Origin: Alphaproteobacteria bacterium
GTDB lineage: Bacteria; Pseudomonadota; Alphaproteobacteria; UBA6615
DNA length: 64,000 nucleotides
Reading direction: 5' to 3'
Assembly (NCBI GenBank): GCA_021774575.1
Contig: JAJFIX010000006.1
Location: 186,001 to 250,000 of the forward strand
Of this stretch, positions 47,337-55,125 are shown piece by piece; position 1 is the stretch's first letter; each line of letters begins with the position of its first letter. The notes under the pieces were generated by a model. The model ran no database searches. It was given only the letters and a program-made list of their open reading frames with translations, and had not been told where the DNA came from. A program made the position numbers and the translations under genes.

Positions 47337-48076
47337 AGGCTGGACGGGGGGAGGATCTCACCCAGGGTGACCCCTCTGAACGGGCTCGACGGCAAATGCT
47401 CGGTGCGCCAAAAATTGGAAAACAATCCCGGTAGGACGGCAGCAAGATCCGTATCGGGCGCAATAGTTATTATTTCAGCGCCGGTACCGGCCAGCCGTTC
47501 CTGTTTGCGTTGCGCTGTCTTTGTCGGCGATTGACCGTCATCCAGCGAAATTGCAAGGCAATGCCCCTCGACAATAAAGGCAAAATCCGCGGCCGCATAT
47601 TCGGCACCGTCATTATGCGGTAACTGCGCGCGCGGCAGCGGCCGGGGGGCAGAAAGCATCCAGTCGCGATAATCATAAATCCCGCCATATGGTGCCAAGC
47701 GATCTTTTAGAGGCTCGCGCTGAGTTTCGATTTTATCTGCTACGAATTTGAAATAATTATCCAGAAAGAACCTCTGTGATTTCGCAAAAAGATCACAAAA
47801 CGACATTAAATGATTGCATAGATACGCCATTTGTACGGCGGCACCGGTCATGGCACGGAGGTCGGGCGGTTTGGGGAAACGATACTGATCACCGTTCAAA
47901 CGCAAGCTTTCCGGCAGTCCATTTTCAAAGGCGATAAACGGCGACGGGCACGTCACCTGCAGCCCATCCGTTTGCCGTCGGACAGCCACCGCACCATCGG
48001 TTATGGCGCCCGTACCGTAGGGAATAACTGTCGCCACCCCTGCCGTAACCCCTGTCGCCACCCCTGCGGATCCCAT
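47333..48076 (-). CDS. Hypothetical protein with a possible nuclease-like C-terminal half
   Basis: A 247-residue protein I do not recognise. The first 20 residues are low complexity (GVATGVTAGVATV) and come from a 12-bp tandem repeat. The middle (about 75-150) is helical and rich in aromatic residues. The segment AAADFAFIVEGHCLAISLDD near residue 170, followed by a polar helix and AEIITIAPDTDL, recalls the core of restriction-nuclease-like folds. Some expected residues differ, so this is only a resemblance. It begins 5 bases after the oxidoreductase gene and overlaps the LVIVD gene end by 4 bases on the opposite strand. Confidence 0.55.
   Translation of the reverse strand: MGSAGVATGVTAGVATVIPYGTGAITDGAVAVRRQTDGLQVTCPSPFIAFENGLPESLRLNGDQYRFPKPPDLRAMTGAAVQMAYLCNHLMSFCDLFAKSQRFFLDNYFKFVADKIETQREPLKDRLAPYGGIYDYRDWMLSAPRPLPRAQLPHNDGAEYAAADFAFIVEGHCLAISLDDGQSPTKTAQRKQERLAGTGAEIITIAPDTDLAAVLPGLFSNFWRTEHLPSSPFRGVTLGEILPPSSL
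48029..48064. repeat. 12-bp repeats at the start of the hypothetical gene
   Basis: TGTCGCCACCCC occurs at 48029-48040 and 48053-48064, with the related TGCCGTAACCCC between them at 48041-48052. The array encodes the GVATGVTAGVAT stretch of the gene at 47333-48076 and is likely to be prone to slippage. Confidence 0.85.
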
Positions 48077-48081
48077 TCGCG

Positions 48082-49059
48082 CTAGTTTCGGATAGTTACG
48101 GCTTCGCCAAGTTTGGCCGACTGCTCAATGGCCTCCAAGGCGGCTACGCCTTGAACGACCTCCTGGGGATCGACGGCATATGGTTTACCACCGGCAACTG
48201 CATCGGCGAATGCTTCGAGGCTGGCCCGTTCGATATCCATCGGCTCAAAATTATAAACCATCTGCTTGCCATCCAGATCACTGCAAATAAGCTCGCCGGG
48301 ACCGCGGAGTTCAATCCATCCGCGATTGCCCAATATCTGAATACGAAAATATTCCCCGGTAACCATGATTGTCGAAAGATATCCCGTAGCCCCCCTGGCA
48401 AAACGCAATAAGACCGATGTCGTATCATCGATATCCCCCGGCGCATGGCGCCGCTCGCTATCGGCAAAAACCGTTTCGACTGGGCCAAGAACATCGATCA
48501 TCGCGTCCAAAACATGAATCCCGCGCGCCACCATCCCCCCCGCCGGATTATCGGCTCGATTTGCCCGCCAACTATTCTTGGGAGTGCGGAGGGCGGTCGC
48601 ACCGGAAAATTGGCATTCCATATGAACAATATCGCCAATCTGCCCATTACGCACCCGCGCCTTCATGTCCTGAATGGCATTTAGGTAGCGCCGGTTGAAA
48701 CCGACAGCGAGGACGATCCGCGCGTCGCGCGCCGCATCGACCGCTAACTTTGCCTCGTCCAGAGAAAGGGTGAACGGTTTTTCAACATAGACGGGCTTGC
48801 CGGCACCCGCCGCCGCAATTATCTGCTCAGAATGCAACCAGGGCGGGCTCGCCAATATGACCGCATCGATTCCAGGGTCGGCCAAAACATTTGCAAAACT
48901 GTCGGTTACCGACAAACCCATCTCACGCCCATAGGTTTCATGAATGTCTGGCGAACGCGAAACTCCGGTAACAAATCTGATCTTCTCGCTTTTCCCATGC
49001 ACTGAATTGACGAGCACTTTGCCCCATCGGCCAAGGCCGTAGATCGCTGCATTTATCAT
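48082..49059 (-). CDS. Gfo/Idh/MocA-family oxidoreductase
   Basis: A 325-residue NAD(P)-dependent dehydrogenase. The N-terminal Rossmann loop is AIYGLGRWGKVL, the EKP motif appears in YVEKPFTLSLDEA, and the C-terminal half is the usual antiparallel sheet domain with GGMVARGIHVLDAMIDVLG. Substrates in this family are sugars, inositols or related cyclic polyols; this one cannot be assigned. The next gene on the same strand begins 5 bases after its stop. Confidence 0.9.
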   Translation of the reverse strand: MINAAIYGLGRWGKVLVNSVHGKSEKIRFVTGVSRSPDIHETYGREMGLSVTDSFANVLADPGIDAVILASPPWLHSEQIIAAAGAGKPVYVEKPFTLSLDEAKLAVDAARDARIVLAVGFNRRYLNAIQDMKARVRNGQIGDIVHMECQFSGATALRTPKNSWRANRADNPAGGMVARGIHVLDAMIDVLGPVETVFADSERRHAPGDIDDTTSVLLRFARGATGYLSTIMVTGEYFRIQILGNRGWIELRGPGELICSDLDGKQMVYNFEPMDIERASLEAFADAVAGGKPYAVDPQEVVQGVAALEAIEQSAKLGEAVTIRN

Positions 49060-49180
49060 TTAGAGCGTCCGGAATTATCCAAAATATTCTCACAAAATCC
49101 GGCACTATCACATATTCGCGGTCGATCGCCTTACTTTTCTTCGTCTTTGGCACGTCGGTAGGTAATTCCCCCAGAAATTA

Positions 49181-49390
49181 GTGGGGTGTTGCCAGAGGAA
49201 AGTGGGCGTTACAGCAAATCATGGAGCGCCTGTGGTTTCAGGCCGGAATCTGACGTCGCTCGGCAAGGATAGCCATTTCAACATCGACAAAGGCTATTAC
49301 ACGGGCTTTACCGGCGTCACTTTTGATGCCGGTAGTCGCGCCGATAACAACGCGACGTCCTTTACCGTCTCAACCCTGATGGCGTTCTGA
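49181..49390 (+). pseudogene. Possible outer-membrane barrel tail in the 49060-49540 gap
   Basis: The 480 bases between the oxidoreductase gene and tRNA-Arg contain one suggestive frame of 69 codons. Its last 30 residues (GFTGVTFDAGSRADNN, then ATSFTVSTLMAF) alternate like a membrane strand and end in Phe, as outer membrane proteins do. The upstream half has no signal peptide. It may be a leftover of a lost gene, or chance. Nothing else was seen in the gap. Confidence 0.25.
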
Positions 49391-49540
49391 GGCTCACTAC
49401 AGCCATCCACTACGCTTCATAGATAAGTGCGATTTGGTCTGGTCGAGATCACCCATTTAAACTCGACGATTCTTGTGACCTCATTCGTGGCCTCCAAACG
49501 AAAAACGACCCAGCCATTCCCAGCTAAGTCGTTGAAATTA

Positions 49541-49617
49541 TGGCGCGCCCGGGAAGACTCGAACTCCCAACCTCCTGATTCGTAGTCAGACGCTCTATCC
49601 AATTGAGCTACGGGCGC
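49541..49617 (-). tRNA. tRNA-Arg (anticodon ACG), CCA encoded
   Basis: Read on the minus strand: acceptor GCGCCCG paired with CGGGCGC, D arm GCTC...GAGC, anticodon stem TCTGA/TCAGG with loop CTACGAA (anticodon ACG), T arm GGGAG-TTCGAGT-CTTCC, discriminator G and encoded CCA. The cloverleaf is complete at 77 bases. ACG (read as ICG) is the major arginine tRNA in bacteria. Its 3' half is copied at 40076-40127. Confidence 0.95.
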
Positions 49618-49797
49618 ACTATATGAGGCGGGCGGAACCTAGGCTAAAAACAAATTGTTTACAAGTGGTGCTTGAAGCCGAATTGAGGGGGGTGGATAAG
49701 GCGTAGGATTGAGAGTGTCTTGGCGCTTAATATTGCGGGGGTGCGGCCAATGAACTACCATTTTACGGATCAAAATCTTTAGGATACGGGACATATA

Positions 49798-50316
49798 ATG
49801 ACTAGCGAAATGAAGGGCCGGTATTGGCATAATTTTGTCGCCGGCATTGGTTTGACTTTTTTGCTCACGGGCTGTGCTGTTGTTGATCGGATGGCTGAGC
49901 CCTTTATGTCATTGCTGACTGGCGAGGAGCTCGCCGATATTTCAACGGATCCGCAATATGCCGGAACTTTGGAGGAAGAGGAGCCTAGCGTTGCGCAATA
50001 TGTGACCGGTTACGGCGAACCCCTGGCGGTCATTCGTTATGAGGCACCGCCCGAGAGTTATGATCAGGCGCTAGGAATGGCGGTTGGCCGTACTTTGGCC
50101 GTCCGACCATCGGCGTTATTTGAAATTGTTGCGTTGACGCCACCCGCGCCACCGGGAATATCGTCGGTCGAGCATACAGATATTGCTGTTGCCCGTGCGA
50201 CCGCAGTGATGGAAAGTCTAATGCGTCATGGTGTTGCTTCGGCCAATATCGACATGAATGCTGTGACCAATGCGGCGATAATTGAGCCCGGCGAGATCCA
50301 TATTTACGTGCAGTAA
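49798..50316 (+). CDS. Hypothetical lipoprotein
   Basis: A 172-residue protein with a lipoprotein signal: basic MKGRYWHN, hydrophobic run and lipobox LLTGC near residue 26. The mature part has an acidic segment (TLEEEEPSVAQY) and a domain with repeated hydrophobic strands (LGMAVGRTLAVRPSALFEIV). The C-terminal half, with DIAVARATAVMESLMRHG and NIDMNAVTNAAI, looks like the SPOR/OmpA-like periplasmic type, but I cannot name it. It is followed after 15 bases by the DUF4864 gene and is probably co-transcribed. Confidence 0.75.
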   Translation: MTSEMKGRYWHNFVAGIGLTFLLTGCAVVDRMAEPFMSLLTGEELADISTDPQYAGTLEEEEPSVAQYVTGYGEPLAVIRYEAPPESYDQALGMAVGRTLAVRPSALFEIVALTPPAPPGISSVEHTDIAVARATAVMESLMRHGVASANIDMNAVTNAAIIEPGEIHIYVQ

Positions 50317-50331
50317 TTTATGAGGACGACG

Positions 50332-50826
50332 ATGCAAAACCCAATCCCCGCCCTGCTAAGGTATTTGTTCCTTCTGGCGATGCTTGGATTTGCCGCCGGG
50401 CTAGTGCCTGCGGCGTCGGTCTTGGCCATGGACCCGGAGCCGGCATCGGCCGAAGTCGAAGCGGCAATTCATCGCTCAATTATCGGCCAGATTAACGCAT
50501 TTCAAGTGGACGATGGCGCCCTTGCGCTCAGTTTTGCCGTGCCCCAAGCATCGCAATTATACGAAACGCCAGCGGCCTTCATGGAAATGGTGCGCAACGG
50601 CTATCAGCAGATCTATCGGCCTGGGGCTTTTTCCTTTGTTGCGACAGTCAGGGACGGCGATGTCGCCAATCAGGTGCTAAGAGTGACCGGCGAGAACGGA
50701 AAAACCGTGCTCGCCCTCTATCAGATGCACCTACAAGACGATGGGAGTTGGCTCATCGGCGGCGTTCAGACATTGCGCGTCGACGACAAAGAGAATGAAG
50801 GCGAAGCTGAAGAAGACGCGCTCTAA
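50332..50826 (+). CDS. DUF4864 domain-containing exported protein
   Basis: A 164-residue protein with a signal peptide (ALLRYLFLLAMLGFAAGLVP, cleavage near residue 33). The rest is a cone-shaped alpha+beta domain of the SnoaL/NTF2-like type: HRSIIGQINAFQVDDGALAL, FMEMVRNGYQQIYRPGAFSF, QMHLQDDGSWLIGGVQTLRV. Function unknown; likely periplasmic. I chose ATG at 50332 because GAGG lies six bases upstream; an ATG at 50320 gives four more residues. The acidic tail NEGEAEEDAL is short. Confidence 0.85.
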   Translation: MQNPIPALLRYLFLLAMLGFAAGLVPAASVLAMDPEPASAEVEAAIHRSIIGQINAFQVDDGALALSFAVPQASQLYETPAAFMEMVRNGYQQIYRPGAFSFVATVRDGDVANQVLRVTGENGKTVLALYQMHLQDDGSWLIGGVQTLRVDDKENEGEAEEDAL

Positions 50827-50845
50827 ATTGGCGAAGTAAGCGGCT

Positions 50846-52204
50846 CTAAAATGCGTATTCCTCAAATGCCCGGTCAATATTCTGCTCCCACCGGCCGTGA
50901 TACGCTTCCAGTTTTTGCTCGGCCGGGGTAAGTCCCGCGTCTGCGGTTTGCTCCAGGGTAGCAAGATACTTTGCTTCGTTCTCACCCCAATCATCAGTAC
51001 GCCCGCGGGCCTCTAGTCCGGCCCGTGAGATCTTCAGAGATTCGCGGGCGATATCCAAGAACTCGACGCCGCCTCGCTTTGCGGAGAGGCCGTATTTTCC
51101 GGCATCAACGCGCATTTCGGTGACCTCCTGCGCACTCCAGTCCTTGATGAGATCCCATGCAGCATCGAGGGCTGTGCTGTCGTAGAGCAGGCCAACCCAA
51201 TAGGCGGGGAGGGCGCAAATGCGACGCCACGGTCCACTATCTGCGCCACGCATCTCCAAAAACTGTTTTAGTCTAACGTCGGGAAAAGCCGTAGAGATAT
51301 GGTCGATCCAGTCGCCCATATGGGGGCGCTCACCGGGCAGGGCGGGCAATTTTCCCGCCATGAAATCGCGAAATGACTGGCCCGAGGCATCGATATGTTT
51401 GCCGTCCCGGTAGACAAAATACATTGGCACATCGAGGGCGTAGTCCGTATAGGCCTCGTAGCCAAATCCTTGGTCAAAAACAAAGGCAAGGTTGCCTGTG
51501 CGGTTAGGGTCGGTGTCGGTCCAAATATGTGACCGATAGCTCATATAGCCCGACGGCGCCCCTTCGATGAACGGCGAGTTGGCAAATAGCGCCGTTGCCA
51601 CTGGTTGCAAAGCGAGGCCGACGCGGAATTTCTTGGCCATATCCGCTTCGTTCGCGTAATCGAGATTGACCTGTACCGTGCTTGTGCGCAGCATCATATC
51701 GAGGCCCAATGACCCGACTTTGGGCATGTAGTTGCGCATAATTTCATAGCGCCCCTTGGGCATCCAAGGAACTTCGTCGCGGGTCCAGCTAGGATGAAAA
51801 CCGATGCCGAGCATACCGATTTCCAAATCTTTACCGATTTCGCGCATTTGGCGGAGATGCTCGTTTACCTCGCCGCATGTTTGGTGAAGTGTCTCCAGTG
51901 GCGCCCCGGAAAGTTCCAATTGACCACCCGGCTCCAGGGAAATTGAGGCCCCGACGTCGTTGGTTAAGGCGATAACGTTATTGTCTTCGAGTACTGGCTG
52001 CCACCCGTACCCCTCCAAACCCTTTAATATGTCGCGCACACCCGGGTTGCCGACATAGGGCAGCGGCGAATAGTCGTCGCAGCGGAACACAAACTTTTCA
52101 TGTTCTGTGCCGATACGCCAATCGGCCTTTTCTTTCCCGCCGTCTTCAAAATAGTTAACGAGCTGCGCGCGACTTTCAATCGGCTGGTGGTTTGTTTCGG
52201 TCAC
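50846..52204 (-). CDS. gshA: Glutamate-cysteine ligase (GTG start)
   Basis: A 452-residue enzyme that makes gamma-glutamylcysteine, the first step of glutathione synthesis. It has the alphaproteobacterial/plant-type pattern: IGTEHEKFVFR, GASISLEPGGQLELSGAP, LGIGFHPSWTRDEVPWMPKG and RYEIMRNYMPKVGSLGLDM. I chose GTG at 52204 because GAGGG lies seven bases upstream and the codon overlaps the rsmE stop as GTGA; the ATG at 52228 would run further into rsmE. The overlap suggests coupled translation with rsmE. Confidence 0.93.
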   Translation of the reverse strand: MTETNHQPIESRAQLVNYFEDGGKEKADWRIGTEHEKFVFRCDDYSPLPYVGNPGVRDILKGLEGYGWQPVLEDNNVIALTNDVGASISLEPGGQLELSGAPLETLHQTCGEVNEHLRQMREIGKDLEIGMLGIGFHPSWTRDEVPWMPKGRYEIMRNYMPKVGSLGLDMMLRTSTVQVNLDYANEADMAKKFRVGLALQPVATALFANSPFIEGAPSGYMSYRSHIWTDTDPNRTGNLAFVFDQGFGYEAYTDYALDVPMYFVYRDGKHIDASGQSFRDFMAGKLPALPGERPHMGDWIDHISTAFPDVRLKQFLEMRGADSGPWRRICALPAYWVGLLYDSTALDAAWDLIKDWSAQEVTEMRVDAGKYGLSAKRGGVEFLDIARESLKISRAGLEARGRTDDWGENEAKYLATLEQTADAGLTPAEQKLEAYHGRWEQNIDRAFEEYAF

Positions 52205-52965
52205 GTCCGGTCCCTCGATAATCGCCAATTGCCTCCAAGACTCTGCAGTATTGCAAGCCCGGCAATTGCCGCGGTCTCGGCACGTAGAATACGCGGCCCG
52301 AGATCGACTTTTATGAGATTGGAGTTTTGCGCGGCGGCGTCAAGTTCCAATTTTGTAAAACCACCTTCGGGACCAACGAAGAGACAATATGCCGCCACTC
52401 CGTCGACAATTTCGGCGAGCGGCCTGCCGGCCCCGGTTTCGTCGGCCATTAGCAAAATTCGGCCGGCATTTTCCTGCCGGCTCCATGTTGCAAGAAAATC
52501 ATCATATGTTTGCTCTGCTGCGATATCGGGCACGGTCACCCGGCCAGATTGTTCGGCGGCGCCGATGGCAATCGTTTCCAGCCTCTCCAAATTTGGTTTG
52601 CCTGGCCGCGATCGCGCCGTATTTATCGGCAGAATTTGCCCCACACCAAGCTCCGTCGCCTTTTGAACCATCATCTCAGCCGCCCCTCGTTTGGCACCGG
52701 CGTAGGCGAGCCACGGACAATCGGCCGGCTCGGGCTGGGCCCGCAGGTTTTTCTCAAGGACAATGGTGGCGGTTCGGGATTTAATGGTCTCGATTCGGCC
52801 AAGCCATTCGCCGTCGCGACCGTTAAATAGCAGTAGCTCTTCTCCCGCGCGCGCGCGCAGTACCGACGTCAAGTAGCGGCTCTGGTCGCTGCCCAGATCC
52901 ACCTTGCGCCCGGGGTCGAGGTTTTGGTCGATATACAGACGTGTCGCTCCGTGTTGGCGCGCCAT
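52201..52965 (-). CDS. rsmE: 16S rRNA (uracil-1498-N3)-methyltransferase
   Basis: A 254-residue SPOUT-class methyltransferase that modifies U1498 of 16S rRNA. The N-terminal PUA-like domain carries RLYIDQNLD and LRARAGEELLLFNGRDGEWL. The knotted C-terminal domain has KRGAAEMMVQKATELGVGQI, AEQSGR and the SAM site FVGPEGGFTKLE. It is the first gene of the rsmE-gshA pair and divergent from ubiA, with about 45 bases between the starts. Confidence 0.95.
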   Translation of the reverse strand: MARQHGATRLYIDQNLDPGRKVDLGSDQSRYLTSVLRARAGEELLLFNGRDGEWLGRIETIKSRTATIVLEKNLRAQPEPADCPWLAYAGAKRGAAEMMVQKATELGVGQILPINTARSRPGKPNLERLETIAIGAAEQSGRVTVPDIAAEQTYDDFLATWSRQENAGRILLMADETGAGRPLAEIVDGVAAYCLFVGPEGGFTKLELDAAAQNSNLIKVDLGPRILRAETAAIAGLAILQSLGGNWRLSRDRT

Positions 52966-52999
52966 TATTGGGGCCTTCGCTTGAGGGTTGGAAACGGCC

Positions 53000-53005
53000 T
53001 ATAAT
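53000..53005 (+). promoter_or_regulatory. Candidate -10 element for a near-leaderless ubiA transcript
   Basis: TATAAT lies 6 bases before the ATG at 53012. A transcript from it would start at or just before the start codon, and no ribosome binding site is seen. The -35 region is weak (TTGAGG only 13 bases upstream), so this is a candidate only. Confidence 0.4.
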
Positions 53006-53011
53006 CTCCTT

Positions 53012-54010
53012 ATGTCCGACCCGCCCGCTACTCGCAACATTTCCCGATCTGGTACCGGTGCAAATAGTACGCCGAAAAGTGATCCCAAAAGTGATATTGT
53101 CGAGATCCACTGGATGGCTCGGCTATTACCCAAGGGGGCCCGGCCTTACAGCGAATTGATGCGTCTCGACCGGCCAATCGGCACATGGTTGCTGTTGCTC
53201 CCCGGATGGTGGGCCCTTGCCCTGGCGGCTGGCAGTGGCGTTCCCAGTACGCGCCTGAATTGGTGGTATTTTGCGCTGTTCGGTTTGGGCGCGATCGTCA
53301 TGCGCGGGGCTGGTTGTGTCGTTAACGACATTGTCGACCGGAAATTTGACGCTGCCGTGGCCCGCACTGCGGCGCGGCCGATCCCCTCGGGGCGCGTGTC
53401 GGTTTTTCGGGCGCTGCTGTTCTTGGCCATTTTGGCCGGTATCGGTTTGACCATTTTGCTGCAATTTAATCGGACAGCAATTATCGTCGGTGCGGCGTCG
53501 CTGCTGCTTGTCGCAACCTATCCCTTTATGAAACGAGTGACATATTGGCCGCAAGCGGTACTGGGCCTTACCTTCAATTGGGGTGCTCTATTGGGCTGGG
53601 CTGTCGTGCATGGACGTATTGATCCACCGGCGATCGCTCTTTATGCCGCTGGGTTTTTTTGGACCCTTGGTTACGATACTATTTACGCCCATCAAGACAA
53701 GGAAGACGATGCCCTAATCGGGGTTCGGTCAACGGCGTTGCTCCTTGCTGGCAATAGTCGCATTTGGATTGCTGGCTTTTACGCCGCCGCTATTCTTTTG
53801 CTCGCCGTCGCCGGTTGGCTCACCTATACCGAATTTGCCGCTGCCTGGCCTTACTGGACTGCTTTAGGGCTTGGGGCGCTGCATTTATCGATGCAACTAA
53901 TGAGGGTAAATTTTGATAGCCCGGTAGATTGTTTGCGTAAATTCAAGGCAAATAGAGACTTCGGTATAATCCTGTTGATAGGCATGGTAGGCGCTTCCAC
54001 CTTGGCATAG
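53012..54010 (+). CDS. ubiA: 4-hydroxybenzoate polyprenyltransferase
   Basis: A 332-residue inner membrane enzyme that prenylates 4-hydroxybenzoate in ubiquinone synthesis. It has the two Asp motifs: NDIVDRKFD (DxxxD, near residue 108) and DKEDD (near residue 230). About eight helices are predicted. The first 50 residues are an extra, disordered extension rich in Ser, Thr and Pro (TRNISRSGTGANSTPKSDPK), not found in most UbiA proteins. I chose ATG at 53012; a TTG at 52988 would add eight residues. Confidence 0.94.
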   Translation: MSDPPATRNISRSGTGANSTPKSDPKSDIVEIHWMARLLPKGARPYSELMRLDRPIGTWLLLLPGWWALALAAGSGVPSTRLNWWYFALFGLGAIVMRGAGCVVNDIVDRKFDAAVARTAARPIPSGRVSVFRALLFLAILAGIGLTILLQFNRTAIIVGAASLLLVATYPFMKRVTYWPQAVLGLTFNWGALLGWAVVHGRIDPPAIALYAAGFFWTLGYDTIYAHQDKEDDALIGVRSTALLLAGNSRIWIAGFYAAAILLLAVAGWLTYTEFAAAWPYWTALGLGALHLSMQLMRVNFDSPVDCLRKFKANRDFGIILLIGMVGASTLA

Positions 54011-54167
54011 CGCCAAAAATCGACCTCTCCATATCCTCTGATTTAAGTTGTTTATACGTAAATATACGCATTGACCTATGGGGGAATAATTTGCGGTTAT
54101 GCTCTCGTTATAGGAGATAACCTTGGTTGCCCCGCCGGTGCGCATAATTATCCAGGAAAGAGGTAAT

Positions 54168-54590
54168 ATGAATACTCGATCAGTAGACAGCCTGCAAAAT
54201 TCGCCAACAAAATATAGCTGCACACGTTCACAACCCTATTTCCTCTCGGCGGCAACAGCCGCCGCACAGGCTCGATATGCTTTTGAGCAAGATGCTCTAG
54301 GCTTTCAAAACGGGCGGCATGACTGCAGTTATCATTACGATATGCCCGGCAGTGGTGGGCGGTCAGTTGTTTGCGCCTTGGGCGCGGCTTTGCCCAGGGA
54401 CGTCGTCATTGAAGGACTGGATATCGGCGCCCTTATTGCGCTCGACCTTGTCGCCACAGATGACATCCAAGCCCTGAAATTGCTCCAATCTCTCCATGAC
54501 TGCGCTTGCGTCTCGGGTAAAGCCGAAGACATTCAGACCTTCGCCCAGTTGCTCAATACTTTCGACCGGGAATTGCCGCTAGCTGCCTGA
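54168..54590 (+). CDS. Hypothetical cytoplasmic protein
   Basis: A 140-residue protein I do not recognise. It is mostly helical. It contains cysteines in YSCTRS, HDCSYHYDM, VVCALG and HDCACVSG, some of which could bind a metal. No membrane segment or signal peptide. The ATG at 54168 has AGAGG just upstream, and the frame is clean to the TGA. It is 157 bases downstream of ubiA and converges on the VOC gene. Confidence 0.65.
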   Translation: MNTRSVDSLQNSPTKYSCTRSQPYFLSAATAAAQARYAFEQDALGFQNGRHDCSYHYDMPGSGGRSVVCALGAALPRDVVIEGLDIGALIALDLVATDDIQALKLLQSLHDCACVSGKAEDIQTFAQLLNTFDRELPLAA

Positions 54591-54601
54591 ACGTAGCCTA
54601 A

Positions 54602-54985
54602 TCAGCCTTCCTCAAAAAAACGAATGATCGAAATCACCGCGCCGGTGGGGTCTTTGATAACGGCAATGCGACCCACCGTCGGCACATCAAATGGCGGGCC
54701 GAGAATCTCGGCACCCGCCGTCTTTGCCGCGTCAACATGCTTGTCGACATCCTCGACGGAAATATAGGCCATCCAATGGGCGGGCACATTTTCAAATTGC
54801 GGCCCGTCCATGGCCATCATACCAGCGACATGTTCGTCACCATTTTTAAAGACCGTGTAGGTGCCGCCGTTCGGCATGTCCATCGATTCCGACGTCCAGC
54901 CGAGCAGGTTCTCGTAAAATGCGCGGGCCGTTTTGGTGTCGCGGGTAAGTAACTCGTTCCATGCAAATTTCCCGAAAGCCGCCAT
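54602..54985 (-). CDS. VOC (glyoxalase/bleomycin-resistance fold) protein
   Basis: A 127-residue protein with a single pair of beta-alpha-beta-beta-beta modules: FAWNELLTRDTKTARAFYEN and LLGWTSESMDMPNGGTYTVF, then HWMAYISVEDVDKHVDAAKT and AGAEILGPPFDVPTVGRIAV with DPTGAVISI. Proteins of this pattern bind a metal and act on small molecules or sequester drugs; the function here is unassigned. About 140 bases separate it from the divergent ubiD-like gene. Confidence 0.88.
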   Translation of the reverse strand: MAAFGKFAWNELLTRDTKTARAFYENLLGWTSESMDMPNGGTYTVFKNGDEHVAGMMAMDGPQFENVPAHWMAYISVEDVDKHVDAAKTAGAEILGPPFDVPTVGRIAVIKDPTGAVISIIRFFEEG

Positions 54986-55125
54986 GACGAAATTCCCCTT
55001 CCAAATTGACCATGTGAGCTGGCAACTTTAATCGGAAAACCCAGCTGAGCAAAACATTGATTGCGCCCTGGGCTGTTTCCAATAAAGTACCGCTACCATC
55101 CGCCGATAAGAAGAGTTTGCACACG

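Larger units (their letters stand above)
40127..49540. mobile_element. Putative tRNA-Arg-associated genomic island (9.4 kb), no integrase left
   Basis: The segment lies between the intact tRNA-Arg(ACG) and a direct repeat of its 3' half, on the side of the tRNA where integrated elements sit. Next to the repeat are an IS3-type transposase relic and a degenerate surface antigen gene. Inside are a NitT/TauT-like ABC transporter, a COG0523 GTPase, an LVIVD protein, a Gfo/Idh/MocA oxidoreductase and an unrecognised protein. No integrase is recognisable, so the boundaries are inferred from the repeat only. Confidence 0.45.
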
